Below, piece after piece: positions 27,032-34,364 of a stretch of DNA of 64,000 nt (position 1 is its first letter; the number at the start of each line of letters is the position of its first letter). The DNA comes from Haloterrigena gelatinilytica. GTDB taxonomy: Archaea > Halobacteriota > Halobacteria > Halobacteriales > Natrialbaceae. The stretch is from the NCBI RefSeq assembly GCF_013342145.1, contig NZ_JABUQZ010000001.1, positions 2,542,001 to 2,606,000 on the forward strand, given 5' to 3'. The position numbers and the translations under genes were made by a program. The notes beneath the pieces were generated by a model. That model was not told the DNA's origin, did not search any database, and saw nothing but the letters and a program-made list of their open reading frames with translations.

Positions 27032-28092
27032 GTGGCGCTGCTCGAAGTCGAGGACCTCGTCGTCCAGTTCTACACCGAGGACGGCGTGGTCCGCGCGGTC
27101 GACGGGATCAGTTACGAGATCGAGCGCGGCGAGCGCCTCGCGCTCGTCGGCGAGAGCGGCGCCGGCAAGACCGTCACCAGCCTCGCCCTGCTGGGGCTGA
27201 TCGAGGACCCCGGCGAGATCGTCGGCGGCGAGATCCGCTTTCGGGGACGGAACATCTTGGAGTGCTCCGATTCGGAGCGGCGATCGCTCCGCGGCAACGA
27301 GATCGCGATGGTGTTCCAGGACCCCGAGACGGCGCTCAACCCCGTCTACTCCGTCGGCGAACAGATCGCCGAGGCGATCCGCGCCCACGGGGACGTCACC
27401 GACGAGCAGGCCCGCCGACGGACGGTCGAACTCTTAGAGCGCGTCGGCATTCCCGACGCCGAGCGCCGCTACGCGGACTACCCCCACGAGTTCTCCGGCG
27501 GCCAGCAACAGCGGATCGTCATCGCGATGGCGCTGTCCTGCGAGCCCGACCTGCTGATCTGCGACGAGCCCACCACGGCGCTGGACGTCACGGTCGAAGC
27601 CCAGATCCTCGAGCTGCTCGAGGAACTCGCCGCGGAGTTCGAGACGGCGATCCAGTTCGTCTCCCACGACCTCGGCGTCGTCGCCGAACGCTGCGATCGC
27701 GTGCTCGTCGTCTACGCCGGGCAGGTCGTCGAGCGCGCGTCCGTCGACGACCTGTACTACGATCCCAAACACCCCACACGGTCGGGCTGATGGCGTCGAT
27801 CCCCCGCCTCGGCGACGACCGCGATCGGCTGCCGACGATCCCCGGCACCGCGCCCGACCTCGTCGATCCCCCGACGGGCTGTCGGTTCCACCCGCGCTGT
27901 CCGTACGCCGAGTCCTGCTGTGCGACCCGCGAGCCGTCGCTCGTCGACGCGGAGACCGGGACGGCCGCGACGCCGCTCGAGGCCGCCCCCGATTCCCACC
28001 TCGCCGCCTGCCACGAGTACACCGGCGCCCTCGAGGACGGACTGGACTACGACGTCGTCGTCAGGGGCGAGGACGGAGGTGAGCCCGAATGA
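27032..28092 (+). CDS. ABC transporter ATP-binding protein, DppD/OppD type, with 1-base frameshift near its C-terminal third
   Basis: From GTG 27032 the first frame gives Walker A GESGAGKTVTS (about residues 39-49), Q-loop MVFQDPETALNPVYSVGEQI, signature FSGGQQQRI and Walker B LLICDEPTTALDVT, then terminates at 27790 as DPKHPTRSG. The expected HPYTVGLMASIP continues in another frame to 28092 with PTGCRFHPRCPYAESCC, the oligopeptide/dipeptide C-terminal Cys domain. One base is missing at about 27775, where CACCCCACACGG would be expected to read CACCCCTACACGG. With that correction the protein has about 353 residues, normal for DppD. The truncated form still has all ATPase motifs. Sequencing error or real lesion cannot be told apart here. 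Confidence 0.85.
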
Positions 28093-29399
28093 GCGACGAC
28101 CCGCTGCTCCGCGTCGAGGGCCTCGAGAAGGAGTACGCGACGGCCGACGGCCTCCTCGACCGCCTGTTCGGCTCCGGGCGCACGGTCACGGCCGTCGACG
28201 GCGTCGACCTCGAGGTCCGCGAGGGGGAGACGCTCGGACTGGTCGGCGAGAGCGGCTGCGGCAAGAGTTCGCTGGCCCGCTCGCTGCTCCGACTCACCGA
28301 GCCGACCGCCGGTACGGTCTCCTATCGCGGTACCGACCTGACCGCCTGTTCCCGATCCGAACTCCGAGCGGTGCGGGCGAACGTCCAGTACGTCCCGCAG
28401 AATCCCGGTGCGAGCCTGAACCCGCGGCTGACCGTCCGCGACATCGTCGGCGAACCCCTCGAGGTCCACGACGTCGTCCCGCCGTCGGAGCGCGACGCCC
28501 GCGTCCGGGACTTACTCGAGACCGTCGGGCTCGCACCGGGCCACGCCGAGCGGTACCCCCACGAGTTCTCCGGCGGCCAGCAACAGCGGATCGCCATCGC
28601 CCGCGCGCTGGCCGTCGAGCCCGAGTTCGTCGTCTTGGACGAACCGGTGTCGTCGCTGGACGTCTCGGTCCAGGCCCAGATACTCAACCTGCTGGCCGAT
28701 CTGCAGGACGAATTCGGGCTCGCCTACCTCTTCATCGCCCACGACCTCTCGGTCGTCGCCCACGTCGCGGACCGCGTCGCCGTGATGTACCTCGGGAAGA
28801 TCGTCGACGTCGGCCCGACCGAGGCGGTCTTCGACGACCCGTCGCACCCCTACACGGCGGCGCTGCGCTCGGCGATCCCCGAACCCGACCCGCGCTGGGA
28901 GGGCGACCGAATCGTCCTCGAGGGCACCGTCCCCTCCCCCGACGACTGTCCGTCTGGCTGTCGGTTCCACACGCGCTGTCCGAGAGTGCTCTCGCCCGCC
29001 GAGTACGACCTCGAGTCCGAGACCGTCCGGGCGATCCGTCATCTACGGAAACGGCTCGCCGACGGCGAGGACGGCCTCGAGTCGGTACTCGCCACTTCCG
29101 GGGCCGACGATGACGTTCCCGCGGCGATCCGCGACGAATTCGGTCTCCCGGCCGAACTCGAGGACGACGACGCCGAACGCGTCCTCGCGGACGCCCTCGA
29201 GGCCGTCGCGGCCGGCGAGATCGACGACGGGCGGGCGCGACTCGCGTCCGCCTTCGCGACGCCGTGCGAGACCGATCGACCGCGACTCGAGCCGGTCGGC
29301 GACGACGGCGACGACCGTTCGATCGCCTGTCACCGATTCGACGACGCGTACGCGGACCACCTACCGGATGACTCCGAGACGAGGACGCCCGAACGATGA
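28089..29399 (+). CDS. ABC transporter ATP-binding protein, DppF/OppF type, with long C-terminal extension
   Basis: 436 residues. Walker A GESGCGKSSLARSLL, Q-loop YVPQNPGASLNPRLTVRDIVGEP, signature FSGGQQQRIAIARAL, Walker B FVVLDEPVSSLDVS and the C-terminal Cys motif PSGCRFHTRCPRVL identify the second ATPase of the importer. About 120 residues beyond the usual end (from about 315) are acidic and unlike canonical DppF. Similar tails occur in haloarchaeal homologues, but their role is unknown. The ATG overlaps the end of the preceding gene, and its own stop overlaps the next start (ATGA). Confidence 0.9.
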   Translation: MSDDPLLRVEGLEKEYATADGLLDRLFGSGRTVTAVDGVDLEVREGETLGLVGESGCGKSSLARSLLRLTEPTAGTVSYRGTDLTACSRSELRAVRANVQYVPQNPGASLNPRLTVRDIVGEPLEVHDVVPPSERDARVRDLLETVGLAPGHAERYPHEFSGGQQQRIAIARALAVEPEFVVLDEPVSSLDVSVQAQILNLLADLQDEFGLAYLFIAHDLSVVAHVADRVAVMYLGKIVDVGPTEAVFDDPSHPYTAALRSAIPEPDPRWEGDRIVLEGTVPSPDDCPSGCRFHTRCPRVLSPAEYDLESETVRAIRHLRKRLADGEDGLESVLATSGADDDVPAAIRDEFGLPAELEDDDAERVLADALEAVAAGEIDDGRARLASAFATPCETDRPRLEPVGDDGDDRSIACHRFDDAYADHLPDDSETRTPER

Positions 29400-29926
29400 C
29401 GCGAAAACGAGTCGACGACTCGAACGCGCTCGAGCGGGACGCGGAGGATCCGTTCGCGCCCGCGGCGAAGCCGGACGGAACCGGTCGGACGATCGACTGG
29501 GACGCGTTCAGCCACGCGTTCGTGCCCGTCGCGCTCCGCACGTGGGCCGTCGCGGTCTCGATCGCGACCGACCGCGACGTCTACGAGCGCGGCGACCCCG
29601 TCGCCGTTCGCGTCGAGTTCCGAAACCGGCTCCCGTTTCCGATCCGGCTGCGGACCGACTCCCCGGAGCGGTGGGTCTGGGCCGTCGACGGAGCGACGGC
29701 CGCCTCGCGGCTCGAGCGCCCGGTTCCCGACCGGCCCGACGTCTTTTCCTTCGCCCGCGGCGAGCGCAAGCGGTTCAGTCGCGAGTGGTCCCAGCGCATC
29801 CGGGTCGCCGAGGACGAGTGGGACCCCGTCGATCCCGGACGCTACAAGCTCACGGCGCGGGTCAACCGAGAAGACGCGGCCGACCGCGGCCTCGTCGCCG
29901 CGACCGAGATCGAAATCCGGGAGTGA
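29396..29926 (+). CDS. BsuPI-like beta-sandwich protein, last gene of the importer operon
   Basis: 176 residues, no signal peptide, no cysteine. Residues 55-175 (ATDRDVYERGDPVAVRVEFR, RWVWAVDGATA, FARGERKRFSREWSQRI, DPVDPGRYKLTARV) follow the pattern of the BsuPI/intracellular proteinase inhibitor-like immunoglobulin fold (YxxGEPVxVxxxVxN, then W and PGxY). The start overlaps the ATPase stop, placing it in the importer operon. The similarity is weak, and a protease-inhibitor function should not be assumed. Confidence 0.55.
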   Translation: MTRKRVDDSNALERDAEDPFAPAAKPDGTGRTIDWDAFSHAFVPVALRTWAVAVSIATDRDVYERGDPVAVRVEFRNRLPFPIRLRTDSPERWVWAVDGATAASRLERPVPDRPDVFSFARGERKRFSREWSQRIRVAEDEWDPVDPGRYKLTARVNREDAADRGLVAATEIEIRE

Positions 29927-29976
29927 GCCTCGGGCGCGAACGACCGCTCGGATGCGCGGGTACCGACCGCGTCCCG

Positions 29977-30945
29977 TTACGACCGGCGACCCGTCGACGG
30001 CTCGTCGCTCGAGGGGCCCTCGACGTCGGCCCCGTCGGCCTCGCCGTACTCGTCGTCTTCGGCGGGCGAGGTGGGATCGGCCGGCGCGCTCGTTCCGGCG
30101 ATCCGCCGAATCCGGGCCGCGTACTCGTCGACTTCGATGCCGAAGTCCTCCGCGAGCGACCAGCGGCCGACGAGACGGTCGGCGGCGTATACCGTCCCGA
30201 CCGCGAGCGCGATGCCCGCGACAACGTCGATCGCCCAGTGGATCCCCAGGTACATCGTCGACACCGCGATACTCGCCGCCAGCGGCGCCGCGACGGCGAA
30301 CCAGATCGGGTACTCGTCTCTGGTTCGGTAGGCGAAGATCGCGATCGTCGCCGACAGCGAGGTGTGCAGCGACGGGAAAACGTTGGTGTTGTGGTTGACC
30401 TCCCGCGTCAGGTACTGATACTGCGGGCGGAAATCGTACAGCACGGTCTCGATCGCGGTGGGCATGATGTTTCGCGGCCCGTAGGCGATCACCAAGAGGT
30501 AGAGGAACAGTCCGATCAGGTAGTTCAGCGCGTACGCGGACAGCAGCTCCCGGAGCGGGCGCGTATCCGACAGCGCGAAGTACGCGATCACGGGGAAGAC
30601 CAGAATGAAGACGTAGCCGTAGATGTAGACGAACGAAAAGTACTGGGTCACCGGCGGGCTGGCGAACTGCTGAAACCAGATGATCGCCTCTCCTTCGATG
30701 GCGTAAAACGTCGGCGTCAGGTTCCAGTCGATCGCCCAGGAGATATCGGGCAGGCGCTGTCGAGTGAATCGGTTCGCGAGTAACACGACGAGCACCACGC
30801 CCGCGACGGGCGCGGCCTCTCGCATTCGGTCCCGCCACTCGCGGCGGGTCGCCCGCAACCGGCGTCGGCCGATACAGACGGGGACGAACCCGACGAGCAG
30901 GACGACGATGATGACCGTTACCTGCGTCAATAGCTCGGCGAGCAT
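29977..30945 (-). CDS. PAP2/inositolphosphotransferase-like integral membrane protein
   Basis: 322 residues with about six to seven membrane spans. Phosphatase motifs of the PAP2 superfamily are present: NVFPSLHTSLSATI (motif 2, His in SLH) and YLGIHWAIDVVAGI (motif 3, HxxxD). Motif 1 is reduced, as in the Aur1/Ipt1-like branch. The enzyme probably acts on membrane lipid phosphates or transfers a head group at the outer face. The C terminus is a hydrophilic acidic tail of about 60 residues. Its ATG overlaps the stop of the second binding protein by one base, so the two are cotranscribed. Confidence 0.75.
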   Translation of the reverse strand: MLAELLTQVTVIIVVLLVGFVPVCIGRRRLRATRREWRDRMREAAPVAGVVLVVLLANRFTRQRLPDISWAIDWNLTPTFYAIEGEAIIWFQQFASPPVTQYFSFVYIYGYVFILVFPVIAYFALSDTRPLRELLSAYALNYLIGLFLYLLVIAYGPRNIMPTAIETVLYDFRPQYQYLTREVNHNTNVFPSLHTSLSATIAIFAYRTRDEYPIWFAVAAPLAASIAVSTMYLGIHWAIDVVAGIALAVGTVYAADRLVGRWSLAEDFGIEVDEYAARIRRIAGTSAPADPTSPAEDDEYGEADGADVEGPSSDEPSTGRRS

Positions 30946-32720
30946 CAGGATCTCACGATGTATTCTCCGTCTTCGTCGTACTGGAAGCCGTGTCGTTCGA
31001 ATTCGCGCTTCGCCCGTTCCACGTCCAGTTCTCCCGTATCCCCACTGTTCGTTTCGTCACGGAAAAAGGGCGCGTATGGGGCCGCACCGTCCCACTCGAG
31101 GTCGTCCGGAACCCACTCCTCCGTAACCGGCGTGACGCTCGGGCTCGCCTGCCCGTTGAAGACGTCCGCCACGAGCGACTCCCTGTCGATCAATCGCGCG
31201 ACGTTTCGCCGGAAGTGGAGGTTGCTGAACGGCGAGTTCCTGACATTGAACCCGATGTGGTAGAACGTCCACGATTCGGACTCGACGAGTTCGAGGCCGT
31301 CCGGTACGTTTCCGACCGTCTCCGAGCCGAGAATGGAGGCCGTCACGTCGGCGTTCCCCGCCTCGAGCTGGTCGACGGCCGCGCTACTGTTCGGTTCGAC
31401 GTGGAAGGCGAGCTCGTCGACGCGGGGCTCCGGCAGGTCGACGTAGCCGCGGCGGGTGAAGTGGTCGTCGAAGCGCTCGAAACGGAGGTGCGAGCGCGGC
31501 TCCTGCTCGGTGAGCGCGAACGGCCCGCTGCCGATCGGCGGAATCTCTTCGGTGGTCACGAGATCCCACGTCCCCTGGATGGGCTCTGTGCCGTTCTCGA
31601 GCCGGTCTTCGACCGCCGTCTTCCAGATGTGTTTCGGGAGGATCGGGACGGTAAAGGCCAGTTTGCCGACCTCGTCGCTCGTCCCGAATCGCATCCGAAC
31701 GGTTCGGTCGTCGACGGCCGTCACCGATTTGACGGCGTCGCCCAGCCCGCGGTATCTCGGCGCCGGCGACTGTCCGTCGCGGTCGCCGAGCGAGGTGTCG
31801 TCCAGAAGGTCGTACGTAAACTTGACGTCGTCGGCGGTCACCGGCTCGCCGTCGTGGAACAGGCAGTTCGATCGGAGCGTGATCGTCGCGACCGACTCGT
31901 CCCACTCCCAGGACTCGGCGAGCCACGGCCGGAGCTCGCCGTCGTCTCGGGTCGCCACCGAGTCGTAGAGCAGATCGACGAACGGACCCCGATAGCGGTA
32001 CGCCGCGGCGAGGGGGTTGATGTTTCTCGAGGGGCTCGAGTCGGTGATCACCGCGTTCAGGACGACCTCGTCCTCGAAGTCGTCCTCGTCGGGCTCGAGA
32101 CCGAGATAGCCGAGTCGGGTCCCGAGGTGGTGATCGTTCCAGCCGTCGAACCGATCCGTTCTGACGAGCCGCCGCTCGTCGGGAACGCAGATCGGCACGA
32201 TCGGATGCGTTTGCGCCAATCGATCGAGCGCTTCGCCGACGACTTCCTTCCGCTCCGACCCCGTCGTCGAGCGCTGTCGCTCGAGTAACTCGTCGAGCTC
32301 GGTGTCCACGAACCCGTAGGGGTTTTGCCAGCCGGCTTCGGGGGCGAACTTCGAGTGGAACGTCTCGTACAGAAAGTCGGGGTCGTATCCGCTCGGATGG
32401 CGACTGATGTAACAATCGAAGTCGTGCTCGAGCAAGACCGTCTGCAGCAACTCGGCGTCGGCGCGGGGCTCGATCCGGACGTTGATCCCGACCGCCTTGA
32501 GGTTCTCCTCGAGTTGGCGGGCGATCTGGATCGCCTGTCGGTCGTTGTCCGTGGGCAGCGTTAGGATGGTTATCGAGAGTTGATCGCTGGCGGCGCCGGT
32601 GATGAGTCGCTGAATGCGGTCCATACAGCCGGCTACGGAACCGGCGATTCCAGTACTTCCAGCGGCGAGCACGGCACGTCTACTTACTCGGTCGTCAGAC
32701 CGATCCGACGGGAGGGTCAT
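30945..32720 (-). CDS. Second circularly permuted family-5 solute-binding lipoprotein
   Basis: 591 residues. Tat motif SRRAVLAAG and lipobox Cys32 (GSVAGC). Residues 47-200 match the usual C-terminal part of DppA-like proteins (LSITILTLPTDNDRQ, QLEENLKAVGINVRIE, SGYDPDFLYETFHSKF, VDTELDELLERQR). Residues 219-591 match the usual N-terminal part (LNAVITDSSPSRNINPL, LAESWEWDESVATITLRSNC, FHDGEPVTADDVKFTYDL, IGSGPFALTEQEPRSHLRF, FSNLHFRRNVARLIDR). It ends with LDVERAKREFERHGFQYDEDG, the DPEKAKxLLxEAGYxxDxDG hinge that usually precedes the first segment. The break therefore lies about 25 residues after the one in the partner protein at 23343. It faces the importer operon across the BsuPI-like and PAP2 genes. 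Ligand unknown. Confidence 0.87.
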   Translation of the reverse strand: MTLPSDRSDDRVSRRAVLAAGSTGIAGSVAGCMDRIQRLITGAASDQLSITILTLPTDNDRQAIQIARQLEENLKAVGINVRIEPRADAELLQTVLLEHDFDCYISRHPSGYDPDFLYETFHSKFAPEAGWQNPYGFVDTELDELLERQRSTTGSERKEVVGEALDRLAQTHPIVPICVPDERRLVRTDRFDGWNDHHLGTRLGYLGLEPDEDDFEDEVVLNAVITDSSPSRNINPLAAAYRYRGPFVDLLYDSVATRDDGELRPWLAESWEWDESVATITLRSNCLFHDGEPVTADDVKFTYDLLDDTSLGDRDGQSPAPRYRGLGDAVKSVTAVDDRTVRMRFGTSDEVGKLAFTVPILPKHIWKTAVEDRLENGTEPIQGTWDLVTTEEIPPIGSGPFALTEQEPRSHLRFERFDDHFTRRGYVDLPEPRVDELAFHVEPNSSAAVDQLEAGNADVTASILGSETVGNVPDGLELVESESWTFYHIGFNVRNSPFSNLHFRRNVARLIDRESLVADVFNGQASPSVTPVTEEWVPDDLEWDGAAPYAPFFRDETNSGDTGELDVERAKREFERHGFQYDEDGEYIVRS

Positions 32721-33159
32721 CCAGGGCTACTAGTTGAGTCTGCGTTTCAAATATAACAATTTTGCGAACCGGTGCCGTGATATTTATCTTCGTATGGGAC
32801 GCACACCGGAGCGAGCGGTACGAGACGCCGTCGTGAGCACTGATCGGTGCGGAACGCCGATCGCGTTCTTATCCTTCCGTTGTTCGGACGCCCGCCGGTT
32901 AAACGACCACCATGCTATCGATGGCTCGGGAGGGAGATGTGAACCACGCCGGCGCCCTCACTCCGTTCGGGCGCCGTCTGGTTCAAACGACCATCGTGCT
33001 ATGGATGGCGCTCACGAATTTGTTCGCGCCAAAACATAGCGGGAGGTAGATTTGAACCACGGTCGCAGCGAAGCTGCTCCCTGCTTCAAATCTACTCGAC
33101 TATTTTCGAGACTCACGAAACGCCTCGCTCTGGTCGGCGTTAGTGTTCGTCTCGAAAAG
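32721..33159. other. Intergenic region with tRNA-end-like repeats and palindromes
   Basis: No gene is supported here. The first 180 bases are AT-rich next to the binding-protein start (ATATTTATCTTC at about 32778 may be promoter sequence). From 32901 the region is built of repeats. The imperfect direct repeat AAACGACCACCATGCTATCG (32901) recurs at 32985 with a few changes and encloses a GGCGCC-containing palindrome. A 21-bp copy of the tRNA 3' end lies at 33037, followed by an inverted copy of its T-arm sequence. Confidence 0.6.
33037..33057 (-). repeat. Exact 21-bp duplicate of the initiator tRNA 3' end
   Basis: The 21 bases match 33160-33180 exactly; they comprise the discriminator, the acceptor 3' strand and most of the T-arm 3' strand of tRNA-iMet. 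Eleven bases of it (GTAGATTTGAA, 33046-33056) are repeated in inverted orientation at 33085-33095 around an inner GCAGC-GAA-GCTGC hairpin (33065-33077). Copies of a tRNA 3' end are typical attachment-site footprints. Confidence 0.8.
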
Positions 33160-33234
33160 TAGCGGGAGGTAGATTTGAACTACCGGTCTGCGGGTTATGA
33201 GCCCGCCGGAATCTCCTGGCTATCCCATCCCGCT
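33160..33234 (-). tRNA. Initiator tRNA-Met (CAT)
   Basis: The reverse strand folds as a complete tRNA of 75 nt without intron: acceptor AGCGGGA paired with TCCCGCT, discriminator A, anticodon stem GCGGG-CTCATAA-CCCGC, and T-loop GTTCAAATC. The anticodon is CAT. The three G:C pairs at the base of the anticodon stem and the A1:U72 end pair identify the archaeal initiator rather than the elongator, which carries an intron in haloarchaea. CCA is not encoded. Confidence 0.93.
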
Positions 33235-33300
33235 ACTACATCATACCCGAGTGCACTAGTTAAGGGTTATGATTCGGGCGCCGTATGGGGATTTCTACCG

Positions 33301-33747
33301 TCAGTCGTGATGGACTTTCCACGTGTAGAGGCTTTCGCAGGTGTAGTTGACGAAGAAGCCGACCGCGATGCCGACGACGTTCGCCGCTAGATACCAGACG
33401 CCGAACCGATCGACCAGCACGCCGTAGACCGTCAACGTGACCAGGAAACCGGCGAACCGAACCGCGTTCGAGCGCAGGAATCGCCGGACCAGCGCTCGAG
33501 GCGTCATGTCGCCGTAGGTGGCGAACGTCCAGCGTTCGTTGATCGCGAAGATGACCACGATCGACAGCTCCCACGAGATCGTCTTCGCCCCCAGATACCA
33601 GAGTTCGAACGCGTCGACCAGCAGCGCGAGACCGACGATATCGACGGTCGCACCGACGATCCCGACGCCGGCGAACTGGCTAAACCGCGCCGTCGAGAGC
33701 AACGCGCGAAGTCGGGTCCGAACGGCCTCCCCGAGCGAATCGCTCAT
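33301..33747 (-). CDS. GtrA family small membrane protein
   Basis: 148 residues with four membrane spans. The GtrA/DPMS signature reads FSQFAGVGIVGATVDIVGLALLV at the N terminus, and INERWTFATYGDMTP after the second span matches the family N-x-x-(W/F)-T-F loop. VGFFVNYTCESLYTWKV is the second FxxNYxxxxxWxF signature. Family members assist polyprenyl-linked sugar transfer across the membrane in cell-surface glycosylation. It is the first gene left of the initiator tRNA. Confidence 0.8.
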   Translation of the reverse strand: MSDSLGEAVRTRLRALLSTARFSQFAGVGIVGATVDIVGLALLVDAFELWYLGAKTISWELSIVVIFAINERWTFATYGDMTPRALVRRFLRSNAVRFAGFLVTLTVYGVLVDRFGVWYLAANVVGIAVGFFVNYTCESLYTWKVHHD

Positions 33748-33947
33748 CGTGGACTCCGTCGGCGGCTCGGCCGGTGGTCTCGGTCGGTGAACACGGCTCT
33801 AACGATCAGTGACCGGAGCATCGGTTTCGGATTTTCGATCCCTGCGGATCGCGGCAGCGACGCATCTGTCCGTGGTCGCGACAGTATCGACCGCGCACAC
33901 AAAAGATTTCGGAGAGACTCGGCGCCCGTGCCGAATCGGCGGGCGGT

Positions 33948-34214
33948 TCAGACCGCGAGGTCGGCCTTCGCTCGGATGACGTCGACGTCTTCGGCGTCGA
34001 CGCGGTCGACGTCGAGGAAGTGGGGCGTGTAGTTGCGCTTCTCGTAGTCCTCGTACTCGTCTTCGGTGCCGACGGTACACCACAGCTGGACCTCCTCGGG
34101 ACCGTGCCACTCGCCGTTGCGGTTGATCCCGAAGCAGACCAGTTCCGTCCCGTCGTAGTCGACGATGGCCCCCTTCCGGATCCCGGGATCGCCGTGGATG
34201 ATGAGCCGCTTCAT
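33948..34214 (-). CDS. HAH_0734 family protein, conserved haloarchaeal
   Basis: 88 residues starting MKRLIIHGDPGIRKGAIVDYDG. The sequence (FGINRNGEWHGPEEVQLWC, TEDEYEDYEKRNYTPHFLDVD) is the small conserved haloarchaeal family I recall as HAH_0734. It is soluble and acidic. No enzymatic motif is known to me, and neighbouring genes give no functional hint. Confidence 0.75.
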   Translation of the reverse strand: MKRLIIHGDPGIRKGAIVDYDGTELVCFGINRNGEWHGPEEVQLWCTVGTEDEYEDYEKRNYTPHFLDVDRVDAEDVDVIRAKADLAV

Positions 34215-34364
34215 GTCGGCGACTTCTCGCGAGAGTGGATTAAGCCTTCTGTCTTTCGGCGTTAGTCGCGTTCTCGAGCTACTCGACGGCGAGAGGGCGA
34301 AAGCCGAACCAGCGAACCGCTTCGATGCGCCTCGACTCTCCGATACCCGTCGTTCAGATTGGGG

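Noticed and set aside
32734-33039. Open frame across the repeat region left of the tRNA
   Set aside because: It runs through tRNA-like repeats and palindromes with no protein-like composition.
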